Positions 55,393-64,000 of a DNA stretch of 64,000 bases are shown one piece after another. The position numbers and the translations under genes were made by a program. How positions within the stretch are numbered: position 1 is the first letter of the stretch; each line of letters opens with the position of its first letter. Source of the stretch: Gammaproteobacteria bacterium. GTDB lineage: Bacteria > Pseudomonadota > Gammaproteobacteria > Steroidobacterales > Foliamicaceae. The stretch lies in the NCBI GenBank assembly GCA_026707445.1, contig JAPOWV010000027.1:151855-215854 (forward strand), in the 5' to 3' direction. The notes beneath the pieces were generated by a model. The model did not search any database, was not told the DNA's origin, and saw only the letters and a list, made by a program, of their open reading frames with translations.

Positions 55393-55683
55393 CTACTCCT
55401 CGATGACGGCCATGACGTCGTCTTCCTTCATGACCAGCAGTTCCTCGCCGTCCACCTTGACTTCGGTGCCGCTGTACTTTCCGAAGAGAACCTTGTCTCC
55501 GGCCTTCAGTTCCAGGGGCCGGACCTCGCCGTTCTCGAGCACCTTGCCCTTGCCGGCGGCTATGACCTCGCCCCGGATCGGCTTTTCGGTTGCCGAGTCG
55601 GGAATCACGATCCCGCCGGGGGACTTCCGCTCCTCCTCGGTACGGCGAATCAGCACCCTGTCTTGCAGCGGTCGAATTTTCAT
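55393..55683 (-). CDS. groES: 10 kDa co-chaperonin
   Basis: A 96-residue Gro[20 protein letters not shown] at the N terminus, [15 protein letters not shown] mobile-loop region, and [28 protein letters not shown] at the C terminus. It caps GroEL. It is preceded by a leader with a hairpin and a sigma32-like promoter. Confidence 0.98.
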   Translation of the reverse strand: MKIRPLQDRVLIRRTEEERKSPGGIVIPDSATEKPIRGEVIAAGKGKVLENGEVRPLELKAGDKVLFGKYSGTEVKVDGEELLVMKEDDVMAVIEE

Positions 55684-55750
55684 GTTGGGTTCTCCTCGTG
55701 GGAAATGCCGATAGCCGCGCCCCCTCGGCGCGGCGATTTCTGATCAAACG

Positions 55751-55769
55751 GCCCTCTAATTGAGAGGGC
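55751..55769. promoter_or_regulatory. Hairpin in the groES leader
   Basis: GCCCTCT and AGAGGGC (7-bp perfect stem, 5-base loop AATTG) lie between the sigma32-like promoter and groES, about 70 bases before the start codon. It could modulate mRNA stability or translation. It does not match the CIRCE repeat. Confidence 0.45.
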
Positions 55770-55775
55770 GGGTAA

Positions 55776-55804
55776 ATGATAGGGACGGATGTGGCGATTT
55801 CAAG
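55776..55804 (-). promoter_or_regulatory. Sigma32-like heat-shock promoter of groESL
   Basis: On the minus strand CTTGAAA (55804-55798) is followed 13 bases later by CCCTATCAT (55784-55776). This resembles the sigma32 pattern CTTGAAA with CCCCAT-T. No CIRCE element (TTAGCACTC-type) was found. Confidence 0.7.
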
Positions 55805-55999
55805 TGCCAAACGCTAAGAAAAGTGCCCTAAAGGCCGTCTTTAGCCCCAAAATAACGCCCCACCGCACCTGATAGCGTCTGCCCGCGCCATTTTTGGCTC
55901 CTGATCGACCTTCCCAACGCGGGGCCCAAATCCTGCATCCGGGCGCGAGAAAGTGGGTATATGATGAGCGGTGGACGTGGTTGATCACGGGGGGACGTG

Positions 56000-58447
56000 A
56001 TGACTCTTACCCAAACACGAGTCGGACTCGTGGCGGCATTCGTGCTGGCGAGTTCAGTTTTTCCAGGAACGGCGAACGCTCAGGAGGGCGCGGTCGCCCT
56101 CGAAGAGATCGTTGTCACGGCCCGCAGAGTGGAGGAGCGTTTGCAGGACGTGCCGCTTGCGATTACCGCGTTCAGCGCCGCCGAAATCCAGGCGGCGGGC
56201 ATCGAGAATCTGAACGACGTGGCGGACCTTACGCCCGGCATGACCTTCTCGAACCTGATCGGCGAGTTTCTCCCGGTGCCCGTGATTCGCAGTATTGCGC
56301 CCACCGCGGTGCAGGACCGCGAGAACAACGCGGCGATCTTCGTTGACGGCGTGTATGTCTCCGGTCGCGAAGGCCTCAATTTCAGTCAGCTCGACCTGGA
56401 ACGCATCGAGGTGGTCAAGGGCCCCCAGGCGGCCCTGTACGGCCGCAACAGCTTCAGCGGAGCGGTCAATTTCGTCACCGCGCGGCCGACGGACGAGTTC
56501 CGGGGCAAGGCCGAACTTACCTTCGGTGACCGGGGCCGGATGGTGGCGTCCGGCGCGATCAGCGGGCCGCTCGTGGAAGACAAGCTGCGCGCCCGTGTGG
56601 CAATCATCCTGAACCAGTGGGACGGTTCCTACGAGAACCAGGTTCCGGATGGCCCGGACATCGGCGGGTTCGAGTACGAAACCGTGCAGGCCAGTCTCTA
56701 CTGGACCCCGACGGAGCAATTCGAGGCGGGCCTGTCGCTCTACGTCTCGCAGGACCAGATCGACGTGTCCGCCCTCACCTCCGTTACGGCGACCTGCGAG
56801 AACGTCAGCGCGCGCGGCGTGCGGTTGGCGAATTACTGCGGCGAACTGCCGAGTATCGGCAAGAATGACTTGCACGTTCTCGAGCGCGCCACCGGGGAAG
56901 AACGCGATGTGGAACGCGCCCACCTCACGATGAAGCTGGATACCGCCCTGGGCGAGTTCTCGGCCCTGTCCGGGTTCTCCAACGTCGAGCAGACATTCCT
57001 TTACGACGGTTCCCGCGGCAATCCGTCCACCCGATTCGCGTATCAGTCGTTCATTTCGCCGTTTCCCCGCGCCTTCGTTCTCGGCACCTTCGATGCCGAA
57101 CTGCTCCAGATAGGCGCGGCCGATATAACCGAGGAGTTCAGCCAGGAACTGCGTTTCACAAGCCCGGAGGACCGGTCCTGGCGCTATTCGCTGGGCGCCT
57201 ACTTCTACAGCGTTGAGAAGGAGGAAGGCAACAGCGGTGTGGCGGCGCAGACTCCCCGGCCTCGCACATTTGCGAATTTCTGCCCCTGCATCCAGTTCTT
57301 CCCGGGCGTGGGTTTCGCGCTGACGGCGTTTCCCAGGACTTCGATCGGAGACCTGACATTCGGCCGGTGGTTCTCGGGACCCATGGGCGACGTCACGGGT
57401 GGAGTGGACGCAATGCTGGAGACCGATGCCTGGTCGGTGTTCGGGTCCGTTGACGCCAACTTTTCCGATCGGCTGAAGGGTCGGGTGGAACTGCGCTGGA
57501 CGGACGAGGAAAAGCACAGTCAGAATTTTGTAACGGGCTCCGACCTCCAGAACTCCTGGGACTTCATCTCCTGGCGGGCAACGATGGACTTCAAGCCCAG
57601 CGAGAACACCATGTATTACGCGTCGATTGCAGGCGCCGAAAAGAGCGGGGCTTTCGATTCCGATAACGAGGAAAACATCAACGGAGAGGATGTTTTCGTT
57701 GCCAGCTTTATTGATCCCGAAAAGAACACGTCGTTCGAACTTGGCGTCAAGGGCACCTACATGGGCGGCCGTTTGAGCGCCGACATCGCGCTGTTCCTGA
57801 TCGATTGGACCGAAATCGTGATTCCGCAACTGGTAGGAGTCGACTCAAACGGCATCCCGCTGGCCGGGGTCCTGAACCTGGATATGAATGCCGGAGACGC
57901 AACGGTCCAGGGGGTGGAGGCGTCTTTCGGTTTTGCGGTCACCGACAATCTGACCGCCAGCCTGGGCTTCTCGGTGACGGACTCCGAGTTCGACGACGCC
58001 AAGATCCAGTCATTCGCCGACTTCCCCAGCTATGCGCCCGACGGAGATGTGTCCGGCAATGAGTTGCTGCGACAGTCCGCGGTTCAGAGCAACCTGACGC
58101 TGAATTACCGGCGGGCATTCCGGAACGACATGGAGTGGTACGTGCGCACCGACGTCCTTTATACGGGCAAGCAATGGGTCGGCGCTGTCAACCAGGCGGA
58201 AGTCCCCGCCCATACCTACGTCAACCTCAAGATCGGAATTGACGCCGAGCGTTACTCGGTGGAGCTCTGGTCGGATAATCTGCTGGACGACGACAAGCCG
58301 ATAGCGGCGTTCCGCGACGTGTGGTTCTCGAACGCCTTGCCCGGTGGCGGGGCCGGCGGTTTCTTCGACACATTCTTCCCGTGGCGGCTGACGGTTTCGC
58401 ATCCGCGCCGCCGCCAGGTGGGCGCGACGCTGAGGGTTAATTTCTAG
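56000..58447 (+). CDS. TonB-dependent outer-membrane receptor
   Basis: An 815-residue receptor. A signal peptide (LVAAFVLASSVFPGTANAQ) is followed by ALEEIVVTARRVEERLQDVPLAITAF, plug segments VDGVYVSGREG and IEVVKGPQAALYGRNSFSGAVNF, and a barrel ending in ATLRVNF. The ATG at 56000 is chosen over GTG 55997. No operator-like motif is seen upstream and its GC content matches the core, so it is not part of the island regulon. Ligand unknown; the closest annotation class is catecholate or polyphenol-type receptors. Confidence 0.92.
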   Translation: MTLTQTRVGLVAAFVLASSVFPGTANAQEGAVALEEIVVTARRVEERLQDVPLAITAFSAAEIQAAGIENLNDVADLTPGMTFSNLIGEFLPVPVIRSIAPTAVQDRENNAAIFVDGVYVSGREGLNFSQLDLERIEVVKGPQAALYGRNSFSGAVNFVTARPTDEFRGKAELTFGDRGRMVASGAISGPLVEDKLRARVAIILNQWDGSYENQVPDGPDIGGFEYETVQASLYWTPTEQFEAGLSLYVSQDQIDVSALTSVTATCENVSARGVRLANYCGELPSIGKNDLHVLERATGEERDVERAHLTMKLDTALGEFSALSGFSNVEQTFLYDGSRGNPSTRFAYQSFISPFPRAFVLGTFDAELLQIGAADITEEFSQELRFTSPEDRSWRYSLGAYFYSVEKEEGNSGVAAQTPRPRTFANFCPCIQFFPGVGFALTAFPRTSIGDLTFGRWFSGPMGDVTGGVDAMLETDAWSVFGSVDANFSDRLKGRVELRWTDEEKHSQNFVTGSDLQNSWDFISWRATMDFKPSENTMYYASIAGAEKSGAFDSDNEENINGEDVFVASFIDPEKNTSFELGVKGTYMGGRLSADIALFLIDWTEIVIPQLVGVDSNGIPLAGVLNLDMNAGDATVQGVEASFGFAVTDNLTASLGFSVTDSEFDDAKIQSFADFPSYAPDGDVSGNELLRQSAVQSNLTLNYRRAFRNDMEWYVRTDVLYTGKQWVGAVNQAEVPAHTYVNLKIGIDAERYSVELWSDNLLDDDKPIAAFRDVWFSNALPGGGAGGFFDTFFPWRLTVSHPRRRQVGATLRVNF

Positions 58448-58464
58448 CGCAGCGAAATGCGCGA

Positions 58465-58498
58465 AATCAGGCCGGTTCGAGGGCGAACCGGCCTGATT
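58465..58498. terminator. Perfect inverted repeat, probable bidirectional terminator
   Basis: AATCAGGCCGGTTCG (58465-58479), loop AGGG and CGAACCGGCCTGATT (58484-58498) form a perfect 15-bp stem. It lies 17 bases after the receptor stop and 30 bases before the convergent gene's stop, so it could stop both transcripts. No clear T-run is present. Confidence 0.72.
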
Positions 58499-58528
58499 AG
58501 GCGCTGGATCGTATTCGGCACGGTTGAA

Positions 58529-60355
58529 TCAGCGAAACGCGCCGTAGCCGGTCATTTTCGACACGTCCGGATAGAAGATTCCCAGCGCTGCCTGGTTGCT
58601 TGAGCGGGTCGAGAAAATGATGGCGCCCTTGCGGGTCAGGTCCAGGTTGGGGTTGTCGGCCTGGCGGGGCTCCGGATAGTACGTGAATCTTTCCGTGTCC
58701 GGATCGAATCGAACCAGCGCCCCTCCCAGTCCGCCGTCGCCGAACCAGATCCTGCCGTCGTGATCGGCAATGATTCCATAGGGCATGGAGGCCTTGACTT
58801 TCGAGAAGGGCAGGACATCGTATTCCTTTTGCGCCCCGGTGGTCGGGTCCAGCCGGCCGAGTCTTCCTGAACTGTAGACGGAGTACCAGATCGTACCTTT
58901 CGAATCGGCGGCGAGCCGGTTGATTGCGCAGGGCTTCGTTAGCGCCGGATATTCCGTGAACTCTTCGGTTTCGGGGTTGAAACTCGCTACCGCGCAGCCG
59001 AACAGTTCGGCGAACCACACAATGCCTTTCGGGTCGATTTCTATGCCGTACGGAAAAGAGTGGGGCGTGGGAATTTCCCACAAGGTGATTTGCTCGGTCC
59101 TGCGGTCCCATTTTCCGAGTTTGTTGCCGCGAATGGCCGTGAACCAGACATCGCCGTTGGCCGCCATGTGCGGGCTGTGACCACGGATATTGCCTACCAC
59201 GCCCCGTTCGTCCACCACGATGCCTTCTGGGTCCATCGGATAGCGTTCGATCTTCCCGGTAGCCGGGTCCAACCGTCCGAGGTGCTGTCCCTGGAACTCG
59301 GCCCAGAAAACGTGGCCGTTGCGGTCGATGGTCATGTCGTGCGGAAAGATGTGCGGCCAGATGGAGCCGGGTTCGCCCTTTCTCTTGCCGTACATATCCG
59401 TGTGAGGGTTGTTCTCGTCATAGCCGATCGGAAAGTGGCTCCACTGCCCGGTGCGGGGATCCACGCGGCTTAAGCCGATGAGGCTGTTGCTGCCCCAGAT
59501 ATTTCCGTCGTTGTCCAGCTTCGGACAATGCAGCCGGTGCTTGAAGGGTTCGTTCACCGAACGCAGGGACAGGTTGGCCCCGGGATGCAGCGGCGCCAGG
59601 TATTCGATGAACATCGCCGAGGCGAGCGTTTTTTCGTCCAGCGGATATTCGACGTCCAGGCGCAATACCCTGGGCGGACTGTCCGGTCCGAAGTGCTCGG
59701 TCAGGTAATCGGTCAGGATTTCGTGCTCCTCGTCGGTAATGCTGCGCGCCGAACCGGGATCGGCGAACGGTCCCGAGGGATCGAGCATGATGCCGATCAT
59801 CGCGTGCCACTCGGCCCGACCCAGGCGATGCGCAGGGAGAAAGGAGTGGCCGTGGCATGTCAGGCAGGACGGCTCGGCCAGGTCCCTGCCCGGACCGGGC
59901 GGATACATCTCGTCGTAGGAGACCAATTGCGCCTCCCCGCCGACGCCGCCGAATTGCGGTCCCGGCCTGGTGCTGTCTTTCTGCGTCAGCGGGTTCGCGG
60001 GACCGGGGCGCATCTCAAGATCAAGCCGAATCTCGGCTTCATCCTGAATTCGGAGTATTTCGTGGCGGGATGTGAGGCCGTTCTTCTCGGCCCAGATTCG
60101 GTATCCGCCGGGCAGCAGATTGGGGGCGCGATACCTTCCGTCGTGCGTGAACACGGTATACAGCATGTTCCGGTCCAGGTTCTTCGCGTACACCTGCGCG
60201 GCAGCGAACGGCGCAACGGCCGTCACCTTTCCGGTAAGGACGGAAGTGCCCGGAATAGCCGGCGCGCTGTTTGCCGCCGCGGCGGTGAATCCCCAGAGCA
60301 ACGTCACGCTTGCCGCAACGTGGCGAAGGCCGCAATGCCTAAAGAACTTCGTCAA
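58529..60355 (-). CDS. Exported carboxypeptidase-regulatory / heme-site / beta-propeller protein 2
   Basis: A 608-residue exported protein with the same order as that at 16504-18297: signal peptide (VAASVTLLWGFTAAAANS), Ig-like region (LTGKVTAVAPFAAAQVYAKN to about 115), single heme motif CLTCH at 154-158, and a propeller with repeats such as DAYGTIWYSVYSSGRLGRLD-like blades. The TTG start at 60355 overlaps the upstream lipoprotein gene by 17 bases and is preceded by GGAAGA. Vgb/SMP-30-type propellers often act as lyases or lactonases; the heme site implies a redox function. Closest paralogue is in the island. Confidence 0.78.
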   Translation of the reverse strand: MTKFFRHCGLRHVAASVTLLWGFTAAAANSAPAIPGTSVLTGKVTAVAPFAAAQVYAKNLDRNMLYTVFTHDGRYRAPNLLPGGYRIWAEKNGLTSRHEILRIQDEAEIRLDLEMRPGPANPLTQKDSTRPGPQFGGVGGEAQLVSYDEMYPPGPGRDLAEPSCLTCHGHSFLPAHRLGRAEWHAMIGIMLDPSGPFADPGSARSITDEEHEILTDYLTEHFGPDSPPRVLRLDVEYPLDEKTLASAMFIEYLAPLHPGANLSLRSVNEPFKHRLHCPKLDNDGNIWGSNSLIGLSRVDPRTGQWSHFPIGYDENNPHTDMYGKRKGEPGSIWPHIFPHDMTIDRNGHVFWAEFQGQHLGRLDPATGKIERYPMDPEGIVVDERGVVGNIRGHSPHMAANGDVWFTAIRGNKLGKWDRRTEQITLWEIPTPHSFPYGIEIDPKGIVWFAELFGCAVASFNPETEEFTEYPALTKPCAINRLAADSKGTIWYSVYSSGRLGRLDPTTGAQKEYDVLPFSKVKASMPYGIIADHDGRIWFGDGGLGGALVRFDPDTERFTYYPEPRQADNPNLDLTRKGAIIFSTRSSNQAALGIFYPDVSKMTGYGAFR

Positions 60356-61007
60356 GCCGAAATTCTTCCGTATAGCCCAGGTTGCGGGCTCTTTCGATCG
60401 CCCGCGCGTATTCCGCGACCGCGAAGGCCCGCAGGGCTCGCAGCGAATCAAGTTCATCCTCAAGCTTTCTGATCTCCCTGCGCCTGTCCTCGATGTTTCC
60501 CTCCGGTTTCTTTTCCTCCGTGTCGCTCTCGTCGCCCGGAGACTCGATCTTTCTGATCTCACCCTCAAGCGAGCCGATTCTGGCTTTTGCCGATTCCATT
60601 TGCCGGCGGATGGATCGGATGTTCTCGATGGCGTCATACACGGATTGCCCGGCGCGGTAGCCGGACAGGAACGCCGGTTCCGAACTCGCCGGACACACGC
60701 GCTGGTAGCCGGCCCCGTTTCTTCCCTCCCAGTAGCCGCTGTCCTGCGTGCAATAGATGGTCAGACCCGCCTCGCGGCCTGCCGTGTATTCGTCCTGGTC
60801 CGGCGTAATACCGTATTTGATGCAGGCGTCGTAGTGCCTGGCCAGTTGCGTCTGGCGCTTGCCTTCCAGGCCGTCGTTGCGACCGACCTCGCGCCAGTCT
60901 GCGTTGATACACTCCGACTCCGACATCGTGGCGCAGCCGCCGGCGACCGACACCGCCAGCAGCAGACAGCAGAACCGCCAGCTATCTCTGAACTGAACGC
61001 CGGTCAT
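60339..61007 (-). CDS. DUF2799 lipoprotein
   Basis: A 222-residue lipoprotein with lipobox VAGGC (Cys25). The N-terminal half fits DUF2799, with SECINADWREVGRNDGLEGK, CIKYGITPD and YCTQDSGYWEGRNG; the C-terminal half is a charged coiled coil with RIGSLEGEIRKIES and RKLEDELDSLR. Overlaps the downstream propeller gene by 17 bases. Function unknown. Confidence 0.78.
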   Translation of the reverse strand: MTGVQFRDSWRFCCLLLAVSVAGGCATMSESECINADWREVGRNDGLEGKRQTQLARHYDACIKYGITPDQDEYTAGREAGLTIYCTQDSGYWEGRNGAGYQRVCPASSEPAFLSGYRAGQSVYDAIENIRSIRRQMESAKARIGSLEGEIRKIESPGDESDTEEKKPEGNIEDRRREIRKLEDELDSLRALRAFAVAEYARAIERARNLGYTEEFRLDEVL

Positions 61008-61077
61008 ACAAATGTTGCCGATGTCGGTGCGCGCAACTGGAACGACCTCGTCCCAACTTCATTGTTGGCCACTTTTT

Positions 61078-62052
61078 TCATCTCCGTGGCTGGCCCGGAA
61101 ACGACCAGGGATCCTCGGGTATCCGACACTCGGCGGAAATTGAATCATTCGTAAACTTCAAGTCATCGGAGGTCAGCGCCCGGGAGACCGCGCCGTCATC
61201 ATCCAGCACTTCAAACGCGAGCACATTGTCCCCTGATTCAGGCGCTGGACGCAGTCGAACGCGCAGGTCGCCGACGCCCGCCTCTCCACCCTGGTCATGG
61301 ATTCGGATGCTCGCGTCCGTGCCTTCAACGTTCACGGCACAGTGATAGACACCAACGCGTGTCTTTGGGCTCGGCACGTCGCTGCCAAACAGCCAGGCGC
61401 CCTCTAAATCATGCGCACGTGTCGCGGTCGAGAACACCGTTGGTGACAGAATCAAATCGTCTGCCAAAACCATCCTGGCCTCGGTGTTCGGGAAGTTCAT
61501 GATGCAGTCGCCGGGCTTTTGATAGCCGACAAAATGAACTCCATTCCGTCGCCAGAAGATCTCGCAACCCTCCGGCAACGTAGTCATGTTCTCGCGCGAG
61601 TAACCTTGAAGCCGACTCGGTTCGTATTGCGAATCCACGACGTTCGGCCCGTCGCCCTGCGGGAACGACCAGATCCTGGTAACGACTTCATCGCGCCCGG
61701 CGTCCGCGTAACTTTCGTAAATTCGCTGTCGGTACACTGCTGCCGCCTTGTCGCCGGCGCCGAAATACTGCTGTACGTACACAACGTGCTCTCCAAACGC
61801 GGGCAGATCCACCCGCCGATAAACGTAGTGCACCCTCGCTTCGGGCGCTGTGCCGCCTTCAGCAATCCCGTTCCCTCGTTCGAAATTGTCGAATTCGCCG
61901 TCAAGCAGTTCGGAAAAGTACTGCAGATCTTCGTCCAGACTGGTGGCGCCCGGCGGCGCAACACCCGGTTCGCCGGGCGCACCGCAGCTCGAAAGCCAAA
62001 CGGCAAATGGCGCCGTCAAGGCCGTATTGATCAATGCACGCGCAACGCTCAT
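61078..62052 (-). CDS. CpcT/CpeT-family lipoprotein
   Basis: A 324-residue protein with lipobox LSSC (Cys23). The body has the CpcT/CpeT pattern: YFSELLDGEFDNFE, VHYVYRRVDLP, RQRIYESY, GCEIFWRRNGVHFVGYQKPGDC. CpcT lyases attach phycobilins to phycobiliproteins in cyanobacteria, but no phycobiliprotein gene is present here, so a lipocalin-like ligand-binding role is likely. ATG 62052 is chosen; an upstream open frame has no signal. Confidence 0.72.
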   Translation of the reverse strand: MSVARALINTALTAPFAVWLSSCGAPGEPGVAPPGATSLDEDLQYFSELLDGEFDNFERGNGIAEGGTAPEARVHYVYRRVDLPAFGEHVVYVQQYFGAGDKAAAVYRQRIYESYADAGRDEVVTRIWSFPQGDGPNVVDSQYEPSRLQGYSRENMTTLPEGCEIFWRRNGVHFVGYQKPGDCIMNFPNTEARMVLADDLILSPTVFSTATRAHDLEGAWLFGSDVPSPKTRVGVYHCAVNVEGTDASIRIHDQGGEAGVGDLRVRLRPAPESGDNVLAFEVLDDDGAVSRALTSDDLKFTNDSISAECRIPEDPWSFPGQPRR

Positions 62053-62080
62053 GGATGTACCCTTCGTTGTTGCAGATTGC

Positions 62081-63862
62081 TCACAAGCCCTGTAATTCAA
62101 CCCACGATATGACGTCGGCGGCGGTCCGATCCTCCCAGCCCTGTAACGAATGCGGTGCGCCATCGTCGTAGTAACGATACTCCGAATTTACGGCAGCCGC
62201 GTCGAACCGCTTGAGGTAGTCGAGCGGTACCAATTCATCCTCGGACCCCGCAATTGACAGAACCGGTATTTGCAGCTTGCCGACCTCGTCAGTGTGGATC
62301 GTCATGGCTTCCGGACCCCAGTAACTGAGAAATGCGTCGGCGTATTGGAAGAACGGAAATCGGTTCCTGAGTTCAGGGGGGAGGAGATCATTGCTGATCA
62401 TGAGCTTGCGGTCCTCTGCAACGGCCTTGTTTGCGTGTTCAACGAGTTCCCCGTACGCCTCCTGCCCAATCCAGCCAATCAACGCATCAGCCATGTTTCG
62501 TGTCGGTGCCAGGTAGACGACACCCTTGATTGTCGGGTCTTCACGGCTGTTCAGGTACGTTGTCCACCAGATACCGCCGGCACTATGTCCTTCCGCGACA
62601 ATTGACGAGTACCCTCGACTTGAGGCGAAATCAGACCAGGCGCCGAGGTCTTCGACAATGGTGTCCAACTTCTGACTCGTGACGCCGCGCCGACCGCTCA
62701 CCCGCACACGCATTGCGATTGCCGAGTATCCTGCCTGCGCCAGGCGGACGCCAAGCCAGTGGTTGGAGCTCCACAACGCATCGCCGCTCCAGCCATGCAG
62801 CAACAGGAAAATCGGCTTGGAGACGTCCTCGCCGCTCGCCGGCGCGTAAAGCACCCCGGACATTTTTCGCCCCGACCCGGTTTCCGCATCGACGAGATCG
62901 GTCGATACGGCGGGTCTCGGTCCGTAGCCAATATCTTCAACCCAGGCGAGCGTATCGGCTATGACCCGGGGCCGATTCTCCGGAAACATATGAGTCACGT
63001 TCTCATAAAGAATCGTGTCGACACGTGAACTTTCGGTTGCCGCGGCCTTCAACTCCTCGAGATATTCGGGATAGACAAAAACGTCCTTGTCACCCGCCAA
63101 CAAGAGGATGGGTTGCCGAATCTGCGCGATCAGTCGAGTGTTGTACGTATTCGCATCCGGCCCCCACCAGTCCAGGAAAGTCTCGGCCGTGTGAGAGTAC
63201 GCGACCTTGACGCCGCTTGGCCAGGGCGGCGATTCGGGTTCGAAATGCGTCACGATCCGGCGGCCGGGTTCGCCACGATCAATCCATCCCCGGGCTTCCT
63301 CGATCAGCGCCGCATACGCTTTCCGTCCCATGCCCCCGCTCATCCATTCCGGCATGTCCCTCGTGGGTGCGAATTGAATCATCGCCTTGACCCGCGTGTC
63401 GCCGCTCCCGGTCATGTACCGGGCAATGCGAACGCCACCGAGGCTGTGTCCCGTCAGCAACACATCATCGATCCCGTAATCATCGAGGAAATCCACCGCG
63501 GCCTTGATGTCCGCCACCGCCGTTTCCATTTTTGCGTTCGGATACCAGCGCGAGTGGTTCGATAGCACGGAGACGTTTGCGTATCCGGCTTTGGCCGCAC
63601 CCTCCGCAAAAAATCTCGGTGCGCCTGCATGGCTTACCGGGTGGCCACCCGGCCCACCATGGTGATGCACGAACCCTGCCGTGTACGGGTTCACTCCATC
63701 CGTTGGAATCGTAAGAACCGCGGGAACTTCGCGTCCATCGTCCGTGGTGAGCGTGATGATCTGCCGCTTGTAGCCCGGCGTGGCCGAAGCATCCGCGGCC
63801 CCGATCGCAGCGGCCAACCCTAGCCCTGCAATCGCGACCAGGATGACCTGAATTCTGTTCAT
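62081..63862 (-). CDS. Exported tandem alpha/beta-hydrolase (two hydrolase domains)
   Basis: A 593-residue exported protein with a signal peptide (VILVAIAGLGLAAAIGA) and two similar hydrolase halves. The first has GHSLGG, FAPTRDMPEWMSG, AYAALIEEARG and DWWGPDANTYNT; the second has GHSAGG, LAPTRNMADAL, AYGELVEHANK and SYWGPEAMTIHT. This shows internal duplication of one ancestral domain. The nucleophile serine is retained in both. Substrate unknown, possibly an ester or peptide. ATG 63862 is preferred to the start five codons upstream. Confidence 0.82.
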   Translation of the reverse strand: MNRIQVILVAIAGLGLAAAIGAADASATPGYKRQIITLTTDDGREVPAVLTIPTDGVNPYTAGFVHHHGGPGGHPVSHAGAPRFFAEGAAKAGYANVSVLSNHSRWYPNAKMETAVADIKAAVDFLDDYGIDDVLLTGHSLGGVRIARYMTGSGDTRVKAMIQFAPTRDMPEWMSGGMGRKAYAALIEEARGWIDRGEPGRRIVTHFEPESPPWPSGVKVAYSHTAETFLDWWGPDANTYNTRLIAQIRQPILLLAGDKDVFVYPEYLEELKAAATESSRVDTILYENVTHMFPENRPRVIADTLAWVEDIGYGPRPAVSTDLVDAETGSGRKMSGVLYAPASGEDVSKPIFLLLHGWSGDALWSSNHWLGVRLAQAGYSAIAMRVRVSGRRGVTSQKLDTIVEDLGAWSDFASSRGYSSIVAEGHSAGGIWWTTYLNSREDPTIKGVVYLAPTRNMADALIGWIGQEAYGELVEHANKAVAEDRKLMISNDLLPPELRNRFPFFQYADAFLSYWGPEAMTIHTDEVGKLQIPVLSIAGSEDELVPLDYLKRFDAAAVNSEYRYYDDGAPHSLQGWEDRTAADVISWVELQGL

Positions 63863-64000
63863 CGCCTGCCGTCCCATTTGCTTCGTCCTGCCTCATCGTA
63901 TCAATAGTCGTATCGTAATCAGCATCATTCAGACTGAGCATGCTGGAGGCGTTTGCGCTGTTCTGAGTGCGGCTGATGGCAAGGGATTGAGGCGGATGTG
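63863..64000. other. Right-edge non-coding sequence
   Basis: No gene, repeat or promoter motif is recognisable in the last 138 bases, which lie upstream of the minus-strand hydrolase gene. Confidence 0.4.

Noticed and set aside
55684..55999. CIRCE element for HrcA regulation of groESL
   Set aside because: No TTAGCACTC / GAGTGCTAA inverted repeat is present; a sigma32-like promoter is found instead.
56054..57829. Long minus frame antisense to the TonB receptor
   Set aside because: The receptor's plug and barrel motifs are clear on the + strand; no domain is seen in the antisense frame.

Overview
The window looks like a gammaproteobacterial chromosome, probably from an environmental (possibly marine) organism. 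The evidence is the order gmk-rpoZ-spoT-ridA-recG, Kdo and lipid A genes (lpxL-like, kdkA-like and a heptosyltransferase), glnE, groESL behind a sigma32-like promoter, a cobalamin riboswitch in front of btuB, and three TonB-dependent receptors. No tRNA, rRNA or CRISPR array was seen.

Region 1 (1-7132, GC-rich core): the gmk 3' end, rpoZ, spoT, ridA, recG and a secreted M28 peptidase, all on the + strand.

Region 2 (about 7133-44590, visibly lower GC): a catabolic island for aromatic compounds. It carries a TonB receptor, a 2-aminobenzoate-CoA ligase-like enzyme (9831-11450), a two-domain aminobenzoyl-CoA/salicylyl-CoA monooxygenase-reductase (40524-42920), an old yellow enzyme homologue, an SDR, a Rieske oxygenase, a LigB-type dioxygenase homologue, a LigJ-type hydratase and two RraA/HMG-CHA-aldolase-like proteins. 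Transport is by a TAXI-TRAP system and an AAHS-type MFS carrier. An arylsulfatase, an amidohydrolase, a secreted flavoprotein and several exported orphans are also present. An operon at 18297-14397 (heme-site/beta-propeller protein, cytochrome c, [2Fe-2S] ferredoxin, HupE/UreJ-like membrane protein, exported protein) with two neighbouring DUF6644 membrane proteins looks like an uncharacterised redox and membrane module. Nearly every transcription unit has a copy of an AT-rich, MarR-type operator-like motif (core TTTAAGYATAAA or its complement) in its promoter region. One copy lies between the only MarR gene and the monooxygenase operon, which suggests a single regulon. Remnants of IS3 and IS1380 elements, a truncated acyl-CoA dehydrogenase and an internally deleted M20 peptidase show that the island has been rearranged.

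Region 3 (about 44590-64000, GC-rich core): pduO-btuB under a cobalamin riboswitch, lpxL, kdkA, a MITE-like inverted-repeat element against the 5' end of a heptosyltransferase gene, zf-CHCC, glnE, groES-groEL, a TonB receptor, a second heme-site/propeller protein, a DUF2799 lipoprotein, a CpcT/CpeT-family lipoprotein and an internally duplicated alpha/beta-hydrolase.

My reading is that the island imports aromatic acids (TonB receptor, TRAP, MFS), activates or hydroxylates them (CoA ligase, monooxygenase, Rieske), and sends products to central metabolism through CoA-linked and meta-cleavage-type steps. The joint regulation and the redox module are inferences from sequence and gene order.
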